Origin: Aquamicrobium sp.
GTDB taxonomy: Bacteria > Pseudomonadota > Alphaproteobacteria > Rhizobiales > Rhizobiaceae
Direction: 5' to 3'
NCBI GenBank assembly: GCA_019739225.1
Contig: JAHHDT010000001.1
Coordinates: 1 to 64,000 of the forward strand
Length of the DNA stretch: 64,000 nt
The notes under the pieces: model-generated
Databases searched by the model: none
The model's input: the letters and a program-made list of their open reading frames with translations, nothing else
Told to the model about the DNA's origin: nothing
Program-made: the position numbers and the translations under genes
Shown here: positions 29,894 to 41,402 of the stretch, one piece after another
Layout: each line of letters begins with the position of its first letter
How positions within the stretch are numbered: position 1 is the stretch's first letter

Positions 29894-30410
29894 AGCTCCT
29901 GACAATCCGTTGGCAGGAGGACGCGGCCACCGGCGATCACGAATTGTTGCCGGATCAGCCTCGACGGTTGACGTTGGGGCAGGGCGGAGGCATGCTCTCC
30001 CGGTCAGATGAAGCTCGCCTCGGCGGTCGTCCTGGTACGCCCAAGAGGTGTCGGAAACACGGCAGGGCTTGAGCGCGTCTGCGACAGGAGAAACTGCAAA
30101 GGGAGATGAGGCATGACCCCGCCGGACAGTCCCAGCAGGCTCCGCCATGGTGCGGAGCCACGATAGCCTGAAGGCCTGCGCACAGCGCGGCCCCGTTATC
30201 GATCAACTTACAATCTGACTCATAGTCGGATCTTCGGGCGACGTTCCGAGACGCATCCGAAAAAAGTGCCGGTAATCCACTCCCGGCAACAGAGCAAAGG
30301 CTCTCAACGGCCCCGACCACGTCGCGAACGTGGCGGGGCTTCCTTCGTCGCCGGCAGCGTCCGAACCGCCGAGGCGGCTGGGATTGTCAGGTGGTGCATT
30401 CTCCTGTAAA

Positions 30411-30425
30411 GAACAAATAAAGAAC
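30411..30425 (+). promoter_or_regulatory. LexA box upstream of ssb
   Basis: GAAC-AAATAAA-GAAC is an exact alphaproteobacterial LexA direct repeat in an A-rich stretch, 116 bases before the ssb ATG. The flanking AAA before each half-site resembles strong LexA sites. Confidence 0.8.
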
Positions 30426-30541
30426 AACGAAAGCTGTGGAGATGTCGCCAGGCGGGCGGCCGGCGGGGCGAATCCGCGAGGGCGTTCGGATAATGTGCCG
30501 CGACATCGATTTCAGGTTTAGGACGAGCGCAGGAGAGCGTC

Positions 30542-31051
30542 ATGGCGGGTAGCGTCAACAAGGTCATTCTGGTGGGTAATCTGGGCGCGGACCCGGAAAT
30601 CCGCCGGCTCAATTCCGGCGACCCGGTCGTCAACCTTCGCATCGCCACCTCCGAGACATGGCGTGACAAGCAGTCCGGCGAGCGGCGCGAGAAGACCGAG
30701 TGGCACAACGTCGTCATCTTCAACGACAACCTTGCCAAGGTCGCCGAGCAGTATCTGAAGAAGGGCGCGAAGGTCTATCTCGAGGGCCAGCTCCAGACCC
30801 GCAAATGGCAGGACCAGCAGGGACAGGATCGCTACACGACCGAGGTCGTGCTGCAGAAGTTCCGCGGCGAGCTGCAGATGCTCGACACACGCGGTGAGGG
30901 CGGCGGCGGCCAGGTCGGCTATGATCGCGGCGGCTCGCAGGGCGGCGGGCGCGGATCCGATTTCGGCCAGTCCGGACCAGGCGATCAGGGTCGCGGCGGC
31001 GGCGGTGGCGGCGGATACTCGCGCGACCTGGACGACGAGATCCCCTTCTAA
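30542..31051 (+). CDS. ssb: Single-stranded DNA-binding protein
   Basis: SSB coats single-stranded DNA as a tetramer during replication, recombination and repair. The 169-residue product has the OB fold ([54 protein letters not shown]), a long glycine-rich flexible linker and the acidic tip DLDDEIPF that recruits partner proteins. The length is normal. Divergent from uvrA, with a LexA box at 30411-30425. The next gene starts 9 bp downstream and is probably co-transcribed. Confidence 0.97.
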   Translation: MAGSVNKVILVGNLGADPEIRRLNSGDPVVNLRIATSETWRDKQSGERREKTEWHNVVIFNDNLAKVAEQYLKKGAKVYLEGQLQTRKWQDQQGQDRYTTEVVLQKFRGELQMLDTRGEGGGGQVGYDRGGSQGGGRGSDFGQSGPGDQGRGGGGGGGYSRDLDDEIPF

Positions 31052-31060
31052 GGCTCTCCC

Positions 31061-31567
31061 ATGTGCCTTCTGTGCAGCGAAGCCGCAGCAGCGGATCAGG
31101 GCATTGCCCTGACCGAGCGGCCCGCGCACAGGCTCTGCGGCCTTCATTGGCAGGGCACCTACGGGGCAGCGGCGCGAGGCGCGATCCATTCGGTCATCAG
31201 GGATGTGCAGGCCTTCGCGGCGCGGCGGGAAAGCGGCTGGCGCAGCCCGATCGTCGGGCTGTCGTGGAACGACCGGCCGGACGGTTTCCGCTACTTCGTC
31301 GGCATCGCGATGGACGACGCAGACGAACTGCCGGAGGGGTTCGGATCGCTTGTTCTGCCTGAAATGACGCTGGCGAGTTCCTGGCATGGAGCCGGCAACG
31401 GCGAGGTGGTTGCGCACTATTTGCGGATGATCGACTGGCTGAAGGCCGGAAACCTCAACTGGGACAAGCACCACTTCCACCATCGCGAAGAATACCCGCA
31501 CGATGTGGACCTGACGCAGCCGCCGGCGCTGCGGCTCCTCATGCCGGTCTCGTCGGGCCGCGCCTGA
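31061..31567 (+). CDS. GyrI-like small-molecule-binding domain protein with N-terminal cysteines
   Basis: The 168-residue product starts with CLLC at residues 2-5 and a later RLCGLHW, a possible C-x2-C...C-x2-H metal site. The rest resembles the GyrI/AraC effector-binding fold: PIVGLSWNDRPDGFRYFVGIAMDD (strand pair), SSWHGAGNGEVVAHYLRMIDWLKAG (helix) and HREEYPHDVDLTQPPALRLLMPV. Such domains bind drugs or signal molecules, and stand-alone forms can inhibit gyrase; none of this is demonstrated here. It starts 9 bp after ssb, so it would be expressed with it, possibly under LexA. The fold assignment is moderately sure; the function is unknown. Confidence 0.65.
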   Translation: MCLLCSEAAAADQGIALTERPAHRLCGLHWQGTYGAAARGAIHSVIRDVQAFAARRESGWRSPIVGLSWNDRPDGFRYFVGIAMDDADELPEGFGSLVLPEMTLASSWHGAGNGEVVAHYLRMIDWLKAGNLNWDKHHFHHREEYPHDVDLTQPPALRLLMPVSSGRA

Positions 31568-31854
31568 TTTCGCCGGGCCTGAAGCGGATACGCAATGCTC
31601 AGGCGAGGATAACCGCGCTTATCTGCAAATCCACTGCTCTGGCGTGATGACGGCGAGGTCCTTGTGGCCGCCGCAGTAAATAAATGTCTCGCCGGTTCGG
31701 ACAAAGTGACCGCGTCTCGGGCGCGAATTTGTCCGCTTGCCACAGTCTCGGCAGCTTCCGGCGTTTCGGTCGGCCGCAGGTTCCCGAGCCCGGCCCGCGA
31801 GTCGGAGCTGCGAGGGCCTTTTCCGTCCACCCGGACCAAGAAGAGGAATTGAGC

Positions 31855-32286
31855 ATGACTTTCAACAGAATCCTGCTGTCGGGCTTTTCCGCATTTGCTA
31901 TCGCCACGGGCGCCGCGCTTGGCACTGCCGGCGCGCAGGATGCGCCTGCCCCAGCCCCCGCCCCGCAGATGGAGGCGCCCACCCAAGCGGCACCTGCGAT
32001 GGATGACGGCAAGCTGAAGTCGTTCGCCGTCGCCTTTCTCGAAGTGACTAAGGTCACCGAGAGCTACAAGCCGCAGATCGAGGCCGCCTCCGGCAACGCC
32101 GAAGACCAGCAGCGCCTGCAGCAGGAGGCCGGCGAGAAAATGGTCGAGGCAGTCAACAGCGCCGAAGGCATCTCGGTCGACGAATACAACATGATCATCC
32201 AAGCGGCGCAGACCGATCCCGATCTCGCGCAGAAGATCAACGGCCACATCACCGAGGCGGCCGGAGCCCAGCAGCCGGCACAGTAA
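31855..32286 (+). CDS. DUF4168 exported protein
   Basis: The product is 143 residues with a signal peptide (MTFNRILLSGFSAFAIATGAALGTAGA) followed by a Pro/Ala linker. The DUF4168 domain follows: DDGKLKSFAVAFLEVTKVTESYKPQIEAASGNAEDQQRLQQEA, then EGISVDEYNMIIQAAQTDPDLAQKINGHI. The domain is helical and its function is unknown. AAGAGGAATTGAGC precedes the ATG. It stands alone: 287 bp from the gene upstream, and a GC-rich hairpin follows. The 287-bp upstream gap shows nothing else that I can support. Confidence 0.85.
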   Translation: MTFNRILLSGFSAFAIATGAALGTAGAQDAPAPAPAPQMEAPTQAAPAMDDGKLKSFAVAFLEVTKVTESYKPQIEAASGNAEDQQRLQQEAGEKMVEAVNSAEGISVDEYNMIIQAAQTDPDLAQKINGHITEAAGAQQPAQ

Positions 32287-32299
32287 ACGCCGGGGCAGC

Positions 32300-32334
32300 G
32301 CCGTCCCGGCTGTTCTCCTTGCGGCCGGGACGGC
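32300..32334 (+). terminator. Possible terminator hairpin after the DUF4168 gene
   Basis: GCCGTCCCGGC (32300-32310) and GCCGGGACGGC (32324-32334) form a perfect 11-bp stem with a 13-base loop, 13 bp after the stop. No T-run follows, so it may act with Rho or as a 3'-end stabiliser. Confidence 0.45.
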
Positions 32335-32522
32335 GACCTCAGGCCGCCGACGCCAACGCCATATGGCCGGACGCTCTCCGGTCAATCGTCTTGCAGGCAG
32401 TGAACCGTGCCGAAGACCGCAGCGGCTCTGGCGCGGAAATCGGAAGCGGTTCGATCTCCCGATCATCCAAATTCACAAAGCCGATAGTGTTGTGGGCCGG
32501 CTGACGCCTTGCGCGGCGGTTG

Positions 32523-33059
32523 TCAGGAAAGTCGGTACGATCCGCTTTGCAGCGCGGCCATCACTCGCAGGACCAGCGTTTCCCGATCGTCGTGCCCGGT
32601 CGCGAGCACGTGTTTCTCCAGAACGCCGAGGGCCGAAAACTGACCGTGCAGCGCGGTGATGGGCCCCGGATCGGACAGGGTGTCGCCGCCACGGTCTTGG
32701 CAGCGCTCGATTGCAGTTTCGAGCGGCGGGCGAAGAACGATGTAATGGATCGGCAGGCTGATGGTTCTGAACGGATCGAGAAACCAGGGGCCGATGATGC
32801 CGTCCACGATGACGAAGTAGCCGCCCCTGGCGTAACCAGCCGCGGCATTCGCCAGAACATCGAGCACGACCTGATTCTGCCCGTGGGCTTCCGGCAGGTA
32901 GGGCTGGACCATGCCGTGCTTGATGAAGTGCCAGAAATCGTCTGCGTGCAGATGCACTTTCGGCGATCCACCGAGAGCGGCCAGGGCAGAGGCGGTGGTG
33001 GTCTTTCCCGCTCCGGGCGGTCCCGTCAGTATGAGAATGTTACCGCTGTGATCGACCAT
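32523..33059 (-). CDS. P-loop nucleotide kinase-like ATP-binding protein
   Basis: The 178-residue product has Walker A LTGPPGAGKTTTASALAAL near residues 10-28, a helical substrate side (KVHLHADDFWHFIKHG), GGYFVIVDGIIGPWFLDPF, which contains a DG-type Walker B strand, and the lid-like RPPLETAIERCQDRGGD. This layout is that of small AAA/zeta-toxin-like or chloramphenicol-phosphotransferase-like kinases. The substrate cannot be named. No toxin-antitoxin partner is adjacent. ATG 33059 places the P-loop correctly. It lies 108 bp downstream of the same-strand marC gene. Confidence 0.8.
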   Translation of the reverse strand: MVDHSGNILILTGPPGAGKTTTASALAALGGSPKVHLHADDFWHFIKHGMVQPYLPEAHGQNQVVLDVLANAAAGYARGGYFVIVDGIIGPWFLDPFRTISLPIHYIVLRPPLETAIERCQDRGGDTLSDPGPITALHGQFSALGVLEKHVLATGHDDRETLVLRVMAALQSGSYRLS

Positions 33060-33167
33060 TCGCGATCGTCTCCCGTGCAATGCCGGGCGATGCCCGATGG
33101 CAGCGTGATGACCCGAAATGCGATCCTTGCCAATACCGACGATGTCGCATGGTGGCCGCGGCGCGCT

Positions 33168-33797
33168 CTACGCCGCGATCAGCGCCTTGATGCCATCTGC
33201 AACGAACTGGACGGCAAGTGCCGCGAGAATGACGCCCAGAAGCCTCGTCAGGATCGAGCGGCCGGTCTCGCCAAGGAAACCGTCGATGCGCTCGGCGGCG
33301 ACGAATGTCAGCCACGTGAGCACGATGCAGGCGGCGATGATGGCGACCAGCACGAGGTGCCCGGTTGCACCCGCGAACGTTCCTGACAGCAGCACCGTCG
33401 CCGAAATCGCGCCCGGGCCCGCGATCAGCGGGATTGCCAGCGGGAAGGCCGCGATGTTGCGGATGTGGTCCTTCGTGACGGCGGTGTCGGCGCTTTTTTC
33501 CTTCCGCTCCTGCCTGCGCTCGAAGATCATCTCGAAGGCGATGTAGAACAGCAGCAGCCCGCCGGCGACACGGAAGGCGGGCAGGGTGATGCCGAAGACC
33601 GCGAGGATGGCGGCGCCGGCGAGCGCGAACAGCGCCAGAACGCCGAAGCCGATAATCGACGAGCGGATCGCCACCTGCTGGCGTTCGGAGCGATTCATGC
33701 CTCCGGTCAGCGCCAGGAACAGAGGTGCGAGCCCTGGGGGGTCGATCGTCACCAGGATCGTGACGAAGGCATTGAAGATATGGTCGAGGCTCGGCAT
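33168..33797 (-). CDS. MarC-family integral membrane protein
   Basis: The 209-residue product has six predicted membrane helices and MarC family hallmarks: the N-terminal FVTILVTIDPPGLAPLFLALTGGMN, the central AFPLAIPLIAGPGAISATVLL (residues about 116-136, the family's conserved PL-AGPG region) and a C-terminal RLLGVILAALAVQFVADGIKAL. The family was once linked to antibiotic resistance but its function is unproven. It is divergent from gyrA across a 386-bp gap. Confidence 0.93.
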   Translation of the reverse strand: MPSLDHIFNAFVTILVTIDPPGLAPLFLALTGGMNRSERQQVAIRSSIIGFGVLALFALAGAAILAVFGITLPAFRVAGGLLLFYIAFEMIFERRQERKEKSADTAVTKDHIRNIAAFPLAIPLIAGPGAISATVLLSGTFAGATGHLVLVAIIAACIVLTWLTFVAAERIDGFLGETGRSILTRLLGVILAALAVQFVADGIKALIAA

Positions 33798-34183
33798 CGG
33801 TGAAATCCCCCGGCGTCATCGGCGGCCTGACCCGCCGCTGGACAGGACACAGGCAGTGCCGACTGGAGGCTATACGGTCGACGTGCCGTTCGCCAGCGGC
33901 GGCGTTTCGGCAGGGTGCGAAGAAGCGGGCGCAGCTGCGCGCGAGCGTTGCGCCATGCCGAAGTATCTGACCGAATCGGGCGGGTCGCGGAGCCCTGTCA
34001 CGGGCGATTTCCGGCGTGATGCGGCAAATTACGCGGCGCAGGATGGCGCGGCAATTCGCTTCACCTTGTATCTCATTGAAATAGCAAGGAAAAACGGCGC
34101 TTAAAAACGGCGTTCCGCGTTGGAATCACCGTCACGCTTCCTATATAAGGGGACAGTGATTCCCAACATGATCGTGACTGCAA
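33798..34183. other. marC-gyrA intergenic region
   Basis: This is a 386-base divergent gap. It contains a probable gyrA promoter (34120-34147) and a short direct repeat, AAAAACGGCG, near 34091-34112. A 49-codon ORF from 33955 has no ribosome binding site and is not accepted. Confidence 0.5.
34120..34147 (+). promoter_or_regulatory. Putative gyrA promoter
   Basis: TTGGAA (34120-34125), a 16-base spacer and TATATA (34142-34147) lie 36 bases before the gyrA TTG start, in the AT-richest part of the gap. Pattern match only. Confidence 0.4.
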
Positions 34184-36991
<2,808 letters not shown>

Positions 36992-36994
36992 GGA

Positions 36995-37129
36995 TCAGCC
37001 GAAGCGGTTGCGGACGGTGCGACGGCGGGTTTCGAGGCGGACGGTCTGCGCTTCGTTATGAAGTCCGAAGGCCGTCGCGATCAGCATGGCCAGGGTCATG
37101 GCGGCTGCGAGCATGAAGATCATCATCAT
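36995..37129 (-). CDS. Small single-helix membrane protein, 44 residues
   Basis: A short minus-strand ORF encodes a hydrophobic helix (IFMLAAAMTLAMLIATAFGL) followed by a very basic tail (RLETRRRTVRNRFG). The start is clear: three consecutive ATG codons at 37121-37129, with AAGGAG five bases upstream. The stop lies three bases from the gyrA stop, so the two genes converge. It looks like a small inner-membrane protein with a cytoplasmic positively charged tail. I know of no homologue, and composition alone cannot prove translation. Confidence 0.6.
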   Translation of the reverse strand: MMMIFMLAAAMTLAMLIATAFGLHNEAQTVRLETRRRTVRNRFG

Positions 37130-37301
37130 CGTGTCTCCTTCTTGCCTCAACAACGAGTGAAGCGCGGATTGGTTTCATTTCGGTGTCTTTCTTGAAGGAT
37201 GACGTTTGAACCGTGCCTGATCCGACCGTTCATCTGCCGTTCACCAGAACGGGCGCGTTGGTCGATTGCCTTTGTCCGTGGCGACCGCTAGAAGCGCTGC
37301 C

Positions 37302-37802
37302 ATGACGAAGCGCATAGCCTTTTATGCGGGCTCCTTCGACCCGCTGACCAATGGCCATCTCGACGTGCTGAAGGGCGCGCTGACCATCGCCGACGAAATC
37401 ATCGTCGGCATCGGCGTACAGGCCTCGAAGCAGCCCCTATTCTCTTTCGAGGAGCGGGTGGAACTCATCGAGGCCTGGGCGAGGGACGAACTGGGTGAAG
37501 ACGCCTCGCGGCTGCGGATCGTCTCGTTCTCGGGCCTTCTAGTCGAAGCCGCCCGCCATGAAGGCGCGTCGATCCTCATCCGCGGCCTGCGGGACGGTAC
37601 CGATCTCGATTACGAGATGCAGATGGCGGGCATGAACGAAACGATGGCGCCGGACCTGCAGACGATCTTTCTGCCTGCAAGTCCCTCCGTGCGCACCATT
37701 ACCGCCACACTTGTCCGCCAGATAGCGTCGATGGGCGGCGACATCAGGCCGTTCGTTCCGGCCGTGGTTGCGACCGCGCTGGATGCCAAGTTCAAATCCT
37801 GA
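37302..37802 (+). CDS. coaD: Phosphopantetheine adenylyltransferase
   Basis: CoaD transfers AMP to 4'-phosphopantetheine, the penultimate step of coenzyme A synthesis. The 166-residue product has [22 protein letters not shown] with the T-x-GH nucleotidyltransferase motif at residues about 15-18, [22 protein letters not shown] and the C-terminal [27 protein letters not shown]. The length is typical. ATG 37302 is preferred to the in-frame ATG at 37266. The cyclophilin gene follows 14 bp downstream. Confidence 0.96.
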   Translation: MTKRIAFYAGSFDPLTNGHLDVLKGALTIADEIIVGIGVQASKQPLFSFEERVELIEAWARDELGEDASRLRIVSFSGLLVEAARHEGASILIRGLRDGTDLDYEMQMAGMNETMAPDLQTIFLPASPSVRTITATLVRQIASMGGDIRPFVPAVVATALDAKFKS

Positions 37803-37816
37803 AACGGGAGTCGTTC

Positions 37817-38395
37817 ATGCAGTTTCTGAGGGCAGCCTCGTCGCTGATTTTTGCCGCCGGCGTGCTTGCCGGTTCCGCAGCACTCGCCGCCGAGCCCGAG
37901 AACACGATGATCATCGAGCTCAAGGACGGCGAGGTGGTGATCGCGCTGCGCCCCGACCTCGCGCCCAAGCATGTCGAGCAGATCAAGGCGCTGGTGCGCG
38001 CCGGCGAATATGACAACGTCGCGTTCCACCGCGTCATCGAGGGCTTCATGGCCCAGACCGGCGACGTACAGTACGGCGACATGGAAGACGGCTACAACAG
38101 CCAGCTCGCCGGCACCGGCGGCTCGTCCATGGGCAACATCCCGGCCGAGTTCTCGAACGAGGACTATGCGCGCGGAACCGTCGGCATGGCGCGGGCGCAG
38201 AGCCCCGATTCCGCCAACTCGCAGTTCTTCATCATGTTCGCCCCGGCTCCCTCGCTCAATGGCGGCTACACGATCGTCGGCAATGTGGAGAGCGGCATGG
38301 AATTCGTCGACAACATCAAGCGCGGCAACGCGGCCCAGAACGGGGTCGTGACCGACCCCGACCGTATGGTTTCGGTTCGCATCGCGGCCGACTAA
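37817..38395 (+). CDS. Periplasmic peptidyl-prolyl cis-trans isomerase, cyclophilin type
   Basis: This enzyme speeds proline isomerisation during folding of exported proteins. The 192-residue product begins with a signal peptide (MQFLRAASSLIFAAGVLAGSAALA). The cyclophilin fold follows with [16 protein letters not shown] (the catalytic Arg near residue 76), [32 protein letters not shown] and a GGYTIVGNVESGMEFVD segment. GGGAG precedes the ATG. It lies 14 bp after coaD and 29 bp before a second, cytoplasmic cyclophilin; the two are clearly related. Confidence 0.93.
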   Translation: MQFLRAASSLIFAAGVLAGSAALAAEPENTMIIELKDGEVVIALRPDLAPKHVEQIKALVRAGEYDNVAFHRVIEGFMAQTGDVQYGDMEDGYNSQLAGTGGSSMGNIPAEFSNEDYARGTVGMARAQSPDSANSQFFIMFAPAPSLNGGYTIVGNVESGMEFVDNIKRGNAAQNGVVTDPDRMVSVRIAAD

Positions 38396-38424
38396 CAGAC
38401 AAACAAGATCAGGAAGGAAGCCAG

Positions 38425-38898
38425 ATGGCCGAGATCAAGGACCCCGAAAACACGATTGTCATGGAAACCACGAAGGGCAAGGTGGTGATCGAGCTGCTGC
38501 CCGATCTGGCGCCGAACCATGTTGCGCGCATCAAGGAACTGGCGCGCGAGAACTTCTATGATGGCATCGTGTTCCACCGTGTCATCGACGGCTTCATGGC
38601 GCAGACCGGCGATCCGACGGGCACCGGCATGGGCAGCTCGGACAAGCCCGATCTCAAGGCAGAGTTCTCGAACATGAACCACGTGCGCGGCACCTGCTCG
38701 ATGGCGCGTTCGCAGAACCCCAATTCGGCCAACTCCCAGTTCTTCATCTGCTTCGACGACGCCCCGTGGCTGAACAAGCAGTATTCGGTCTGGGGCCAGG
38801 TGATCGAAGGCATGGACGTGATCGACCAGATCAAGAAGGGCGAGCCCGTTCGCGACCCCGACTCGATCGTCACCATGCGCGTTGCCGCCGACGTCTGA
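38425..38898 (+). CDS. ppiB: Cytoplasmic peptidyl-prolyl cis-trans isomerase B
   Basis: This is a cyclophilin without a signal peptide, acting on cytosolic proteins. The 157-residue product has [20 protein letters not shown] with the catalytic Arg, the region [32 protein letters not shown] and [22 protein letters not shown] full active site is present. AGGAAGGAAGCC precedes the ATG. It is very similar to the preceding periplasmic copy in layout and motif spacing, in line with tandem duplication followed by a change of location. queA follows 29 bp later. Confidence 0.95.
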   Translation: MAEIKDPENTIVMETTKGKVVIELLPDLAPNHVARIKELARENFYDGIVFHRVIDGFMAQTGDPTGTGMGSSDKPDLKAEFSNMNHVRGTCSMARSQNPNSANSQFFICFDDAPWLNKQYSVWGQVIEGMDVIDQIKKGEPVRDPDSIVTMRVAADV

Positions 38899-38927
38899 TT
38901 CCTCGACGCGACACGACGGAGAGCGCC

Positions 38928-40013
38928 GTGCGCGTCGACCTTTTCGATTTCGAGTTGCCGGATGAGCGCATCGCGCTGCGTCCGGCCGAGCCGCGCGATA
39001 CGGCAAGGCTGCTGCTCGTGCGCCCGGGCCAGTCGCCGGAAGATCGCATCGTAAGCGAGCTGCCCGGATTGCTGCGGCCGGGCGACGCCCTGGTCTTCAA
39101 CGACACCAAGGTCATACCCGCACAGCTCACCGGGCTGCGCCGCCGCGACGACGCGGTCGCGCAGATCGACGCCACCTTGCACATGCGGGTCGACGAAAAC
39201 CGCTGGAAGGCGTTCGCACGCCCTGCCAAGCGCCTCGTCGTTGGCGACCGCATCCGCTTCGGCCATCAGAACAATCTCTGCCTGCTCGGCTCGCTTGACG
39301 CGACCGTGGCCGAGAAGGGTGAGGCCGGCGAAGTCACGCTCGAATTCGACCTGACCGGTCCTGCGCTGGACGATGCCTTGCGCGAGGTCGGCCACATTCC
39401 GCTGCCGCCCTATATTGCCGGCAAGCGCGCCGAGGACGAGCGCGACCGCACCGACTACCAGACGATCTACGCGCGGGAGGAGGGCGCGGTCGCAGCACCC
39501 ACGGCGGGGCTGCATTTCACGCCCGACCTCTTCCAGGCACTGGAACAGGCCGGCATTGAGCGCCATTTCGTGACGCTGCATGTCGGCGCAGGGACGTTTC
39601 TGCCGGTCAAGGCCAACGACACAGACGACCATCGCATGCATGCAGAAATCGGCGAGGTGAGCGCGGAGACGGCGGCGTCGCTGAACGCGGTGCGCGCGCG
39701 GGGCGGGCGCATCGTCGCGGTCGGGACGACTTCGCTGCGGTTGCTGGAAAGCGCTGCGACCGATGAAACGAACTTTCGCGAATGGCGGGGGGCCACCGAG
39801 ATCTTCATCACGCCCGGCTACCGCTTCCGCACCGCCGATATTCTGATGACCAATTTCCACCTGCCGCGCTCGACGCTGTTCATGCTGGTTTCGGCATTCA
39901 GCGGGCTGGAGACGATGCATGCGGCCTATGCCCATGCGATCGCTGCGGATTACCGATTTTACTCCTATGGTGACAGCAGCCTGTTGTTCAGGGAGAGCGA
40001 GGATGGACGATGA
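38928..40013 (+). CDS. queA: S-adenosylmethionine:tRNA ribosyltransferase-isomerase
   Basis: QueA adds an epoxycyclopentane ring from SAM to 7-aminomethyl-7-deazaguanine in tRNA, making epoxyqueuosine. The 361-residue product begins [23 protein letters not shown], has [51 protein letters not shown] and the C-terminal [33 protein letters not shown] 38928 was chosen because it places the conserved start and follows GACGGAGAGC; the upstream ORF extension overlaps ppiB. It is linked to tgt through a small gene. Confidence 0.95.
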   Translation: MRVDLFDFELPDERIALRPAEPRDTARLLLVRPGQSPEDRIVSELPGLLRPGDALVFNDTKVIPAQLTGLRRRDDAVAQIDATLHMRVDENRWKAFARPAKRLVVGDRIRFGHQNNLCLLGSLDATVAEKGEAGEVTLEFDLTGPALDDALREVGHIPLPPYIAGKRAEDERDRTDYQTIYAREEGAVAAPTAGLHFTPDLFQALEQAGIERHFVTLHVGAGTFLPVKANDTDDHRMHAEIGEVSAETAASLNAVRARGGRIVAVGTTSLRLLESAATDETNFREWRGATEIFITPGYRFRTADILMTNFHLPRSTLFMLVSAFSGLETMHAAYAHAIAADYRFYSYGDSSLLFRESEDGR

Positions 40014-40275
40014 TCTTGAAGCGATGAGCCGCGCGCGACTGATTGAAGAAGTGAAACGGCTCCGGGCCGGCATCCGCAGCCACCGCGACTTAACCGGGCA
40101 CGATCTTTGTTGGCATCATCCTGATCTTTGGGACCTGCTACCGGAAAAGGTCGAGCCGAAGATAGCGGTTCCTCCATGGCCAAAGTTCATGCGCGGGTGT
40201 GTCAGGTATCGGCAGTCTCTCGATCGCCAGGTGCCGGATGCGCCGATCCACGACAAGGAATTTGATGAGCGATAG
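40003..40275 (+). CDS. Small conserved-looking protein between queA and tgt
   Basis: The product is 90 residues, starting inside the last codons of queA (11-base overlap) and ending inside the start of tgt (11-base overlap), so it is tightly embedded in the queuosine operon. Its sequence is ordered: [20 protein letters not shown] (helix), [17 protein letters not shown] and [19 protein letters not shown] recall similar short proteins in other proteobacteria, but with no known function. The overlaps imply translational coupling. A role near tRNA modification is only inference from position. Confidence 0.75.
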   Translation: MDDDLEAMSRARLIEEVKRLRAGIRSHRDLTGHDLCWHHPDLWDLLPEKVEPKIAVPPWPKFMRGCVRYRQSLDRQVPDAPIHDKEFDER

Positions 40276-41395
40276 TTTTGGGTTCCGCCTTCTCGCAACC
40301 GACGGCGCGGCGCGGCGCGGTGAGGTGACCATGCCGCGTGGCGTGATCCGCACGCCGGCCTTCATGCCGGTGGGCACCGGCGGCACGGTCAAGGCCATGT
40401 ATATGGACCAGGTGAGGGGCGTGGGGGCCGACATCATCCTTGGCAACACCTATCACCTGATGTTGCGGCCCGGCGCCGAACGCGTGGCGCGGCTGGGCGG
40501 TCTGCACGAGTTCGCGCGCTGGCCCTGGCCGATCCTGACCGATTCCGGCGGGTTTCAGGTCATGTCTCTGTCGAAGCTGCGCAAGCTGAACGAGACCGGC
40601 GTCACGTTCCGCTCCCATATCGATGGAGCGCCCTACGAGCTGACGCCGGAACGCTCGATCGAGATACAGGGGCTGCTCGATTCCGACATCCAGATGCAGC
40701 TCGACGAATGCGTGGCGCTTCCGGCTTCCGAAAAGGAGATCGAGCGCGGCATGGAACTGTCGCTGCGCTGGGCCGAACGCTGCAAGACGGCTTTCGGCGA
40801 CCAGCCGGCGCGGGCTATGTTCGGGATCGTGCAGGGCGGCGACGTGCCAGAGTTGCGTGAACGCTCCGCGCTTGCGCTCAAGGCGATGGACCTCAAGGGG
40901 TATGCCGTCGGCGGCCTTGCCGTGGGCGAGCCGCAGGAAGTGATGCTCGACATGCTGGGCGTGACGTGCCCGCTGCTGCCGGCCGACAAGCCGCGTTACC
41001 TTATGGGCGTGGGGACGCCCGACGACATCCTCAAGTCAGTTGCGCGGGGCATCGACATGTTCGACTGCGTGATGCCCACCCGCGCCGGCCGGCACGGCCT
41101 CGCCTATACGAGGCGCGGCAAGGTGAACCTGCGTAATGCGCGCCATGCTGACGATCCGCGACCGCTCGACGAGGAAAGCGATTGCCCCGCGGCGCGGGAT
41201 TATTCGCGCGCCTACCTGCACCATCTGGTGAAATCGGGCGAGGCACTCGGCGGGATGCTTCTGACCTGGAACAACCTTGCCTACTACCAGCGCTTGATGG
41301 CCGACATTCGCGCTGGGATCGAGGAAGGCAAATTTGCCGATCGCGCCGCGGACATCTCAGAAGGGTGGGCAAAAGGCGATCTGCCGCCGCTCTAG
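40265..41395 (+). CDS. tgt: tRNA-guanine transglycosylase, with an altered zinc site
   Basis: TGT swaps guanine 34 for preQ1 in GUN tRNAs, the step before QueA. The 376-residue product has the substrate-site [10 protein letters not shown] at residues 93-102 (catalytic Asp93), [24 protein letters not shown] and [10 protein letters not shown]. The usual zinc ligands C-x-C-x2-C...H are mostly missing: the stretch reads [17 protein letters not shown] (Ser305, Cys307, Ala310), and the His of the family's TIHNL motif is Asn336 in TWNNL. Enzymes of relatives may share this, which I cannot check. ATG 40265 matches the conserved start. Confidence 0.94.
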   Translation: MSDSFGFRLLATDGAARRGEVTMPRGVIRTPAFMPVGTGGTVKAMYMDQVRGVGADIILGNTYHLMLRPGAERVARLGGLHEFARWPWPILTDSGGFQVMSLSKLRKLNETGVTFRSHIDGAPYELTPERSIEIQGLLDSDIQMQLDECVALPASEKEIERGMELSLRWAERCKTAFGDQPARAMFGIVQGGDVPELRERSALALKAMDLKGYAVGGLAVGEPQEVMLDMLGVTCPLLPADKPRYLMGVGTPDDILKSVARGIDMFDCVMPTRAGRHGLAYTRRGKVNLRNARHADDPRPLDEESDCPAARDYSRAYLHHLVKSGEALGGMLLTWNNLAYYQRLMADIRAGIEEGKFADRAADISEGWAKGDLPPL

Positions 41396-41402
41396 ATGTG
41401 GC

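Larger units (their letters stand above)
29728..30541. other. Long divergent intergenic region between uvrA and ssb
   Basis: These 814 bases hold two LexA boxes (29879-29893, 30411-30425). They also hold two perfect or near-perfect hairpins: GGCTCCGC/GCGGAGCC at 30138-30159 and CCCCG-CCACGT/ACGTGG-GGGG at 30311-30337. ORFs crossing it (for example 29744-30148 on the minus strand) lack family-like sequence or ribosome binding sites. An unannotated small RNA is possible but not shown. Confidence 0.6.

Noticed and set aside
33955-34104. 49-codon ORF upstream of gyrA
   Set aside because: No ribosome binding site and no sign of selection; overlaps the probable promoter region upstream of gyrA.
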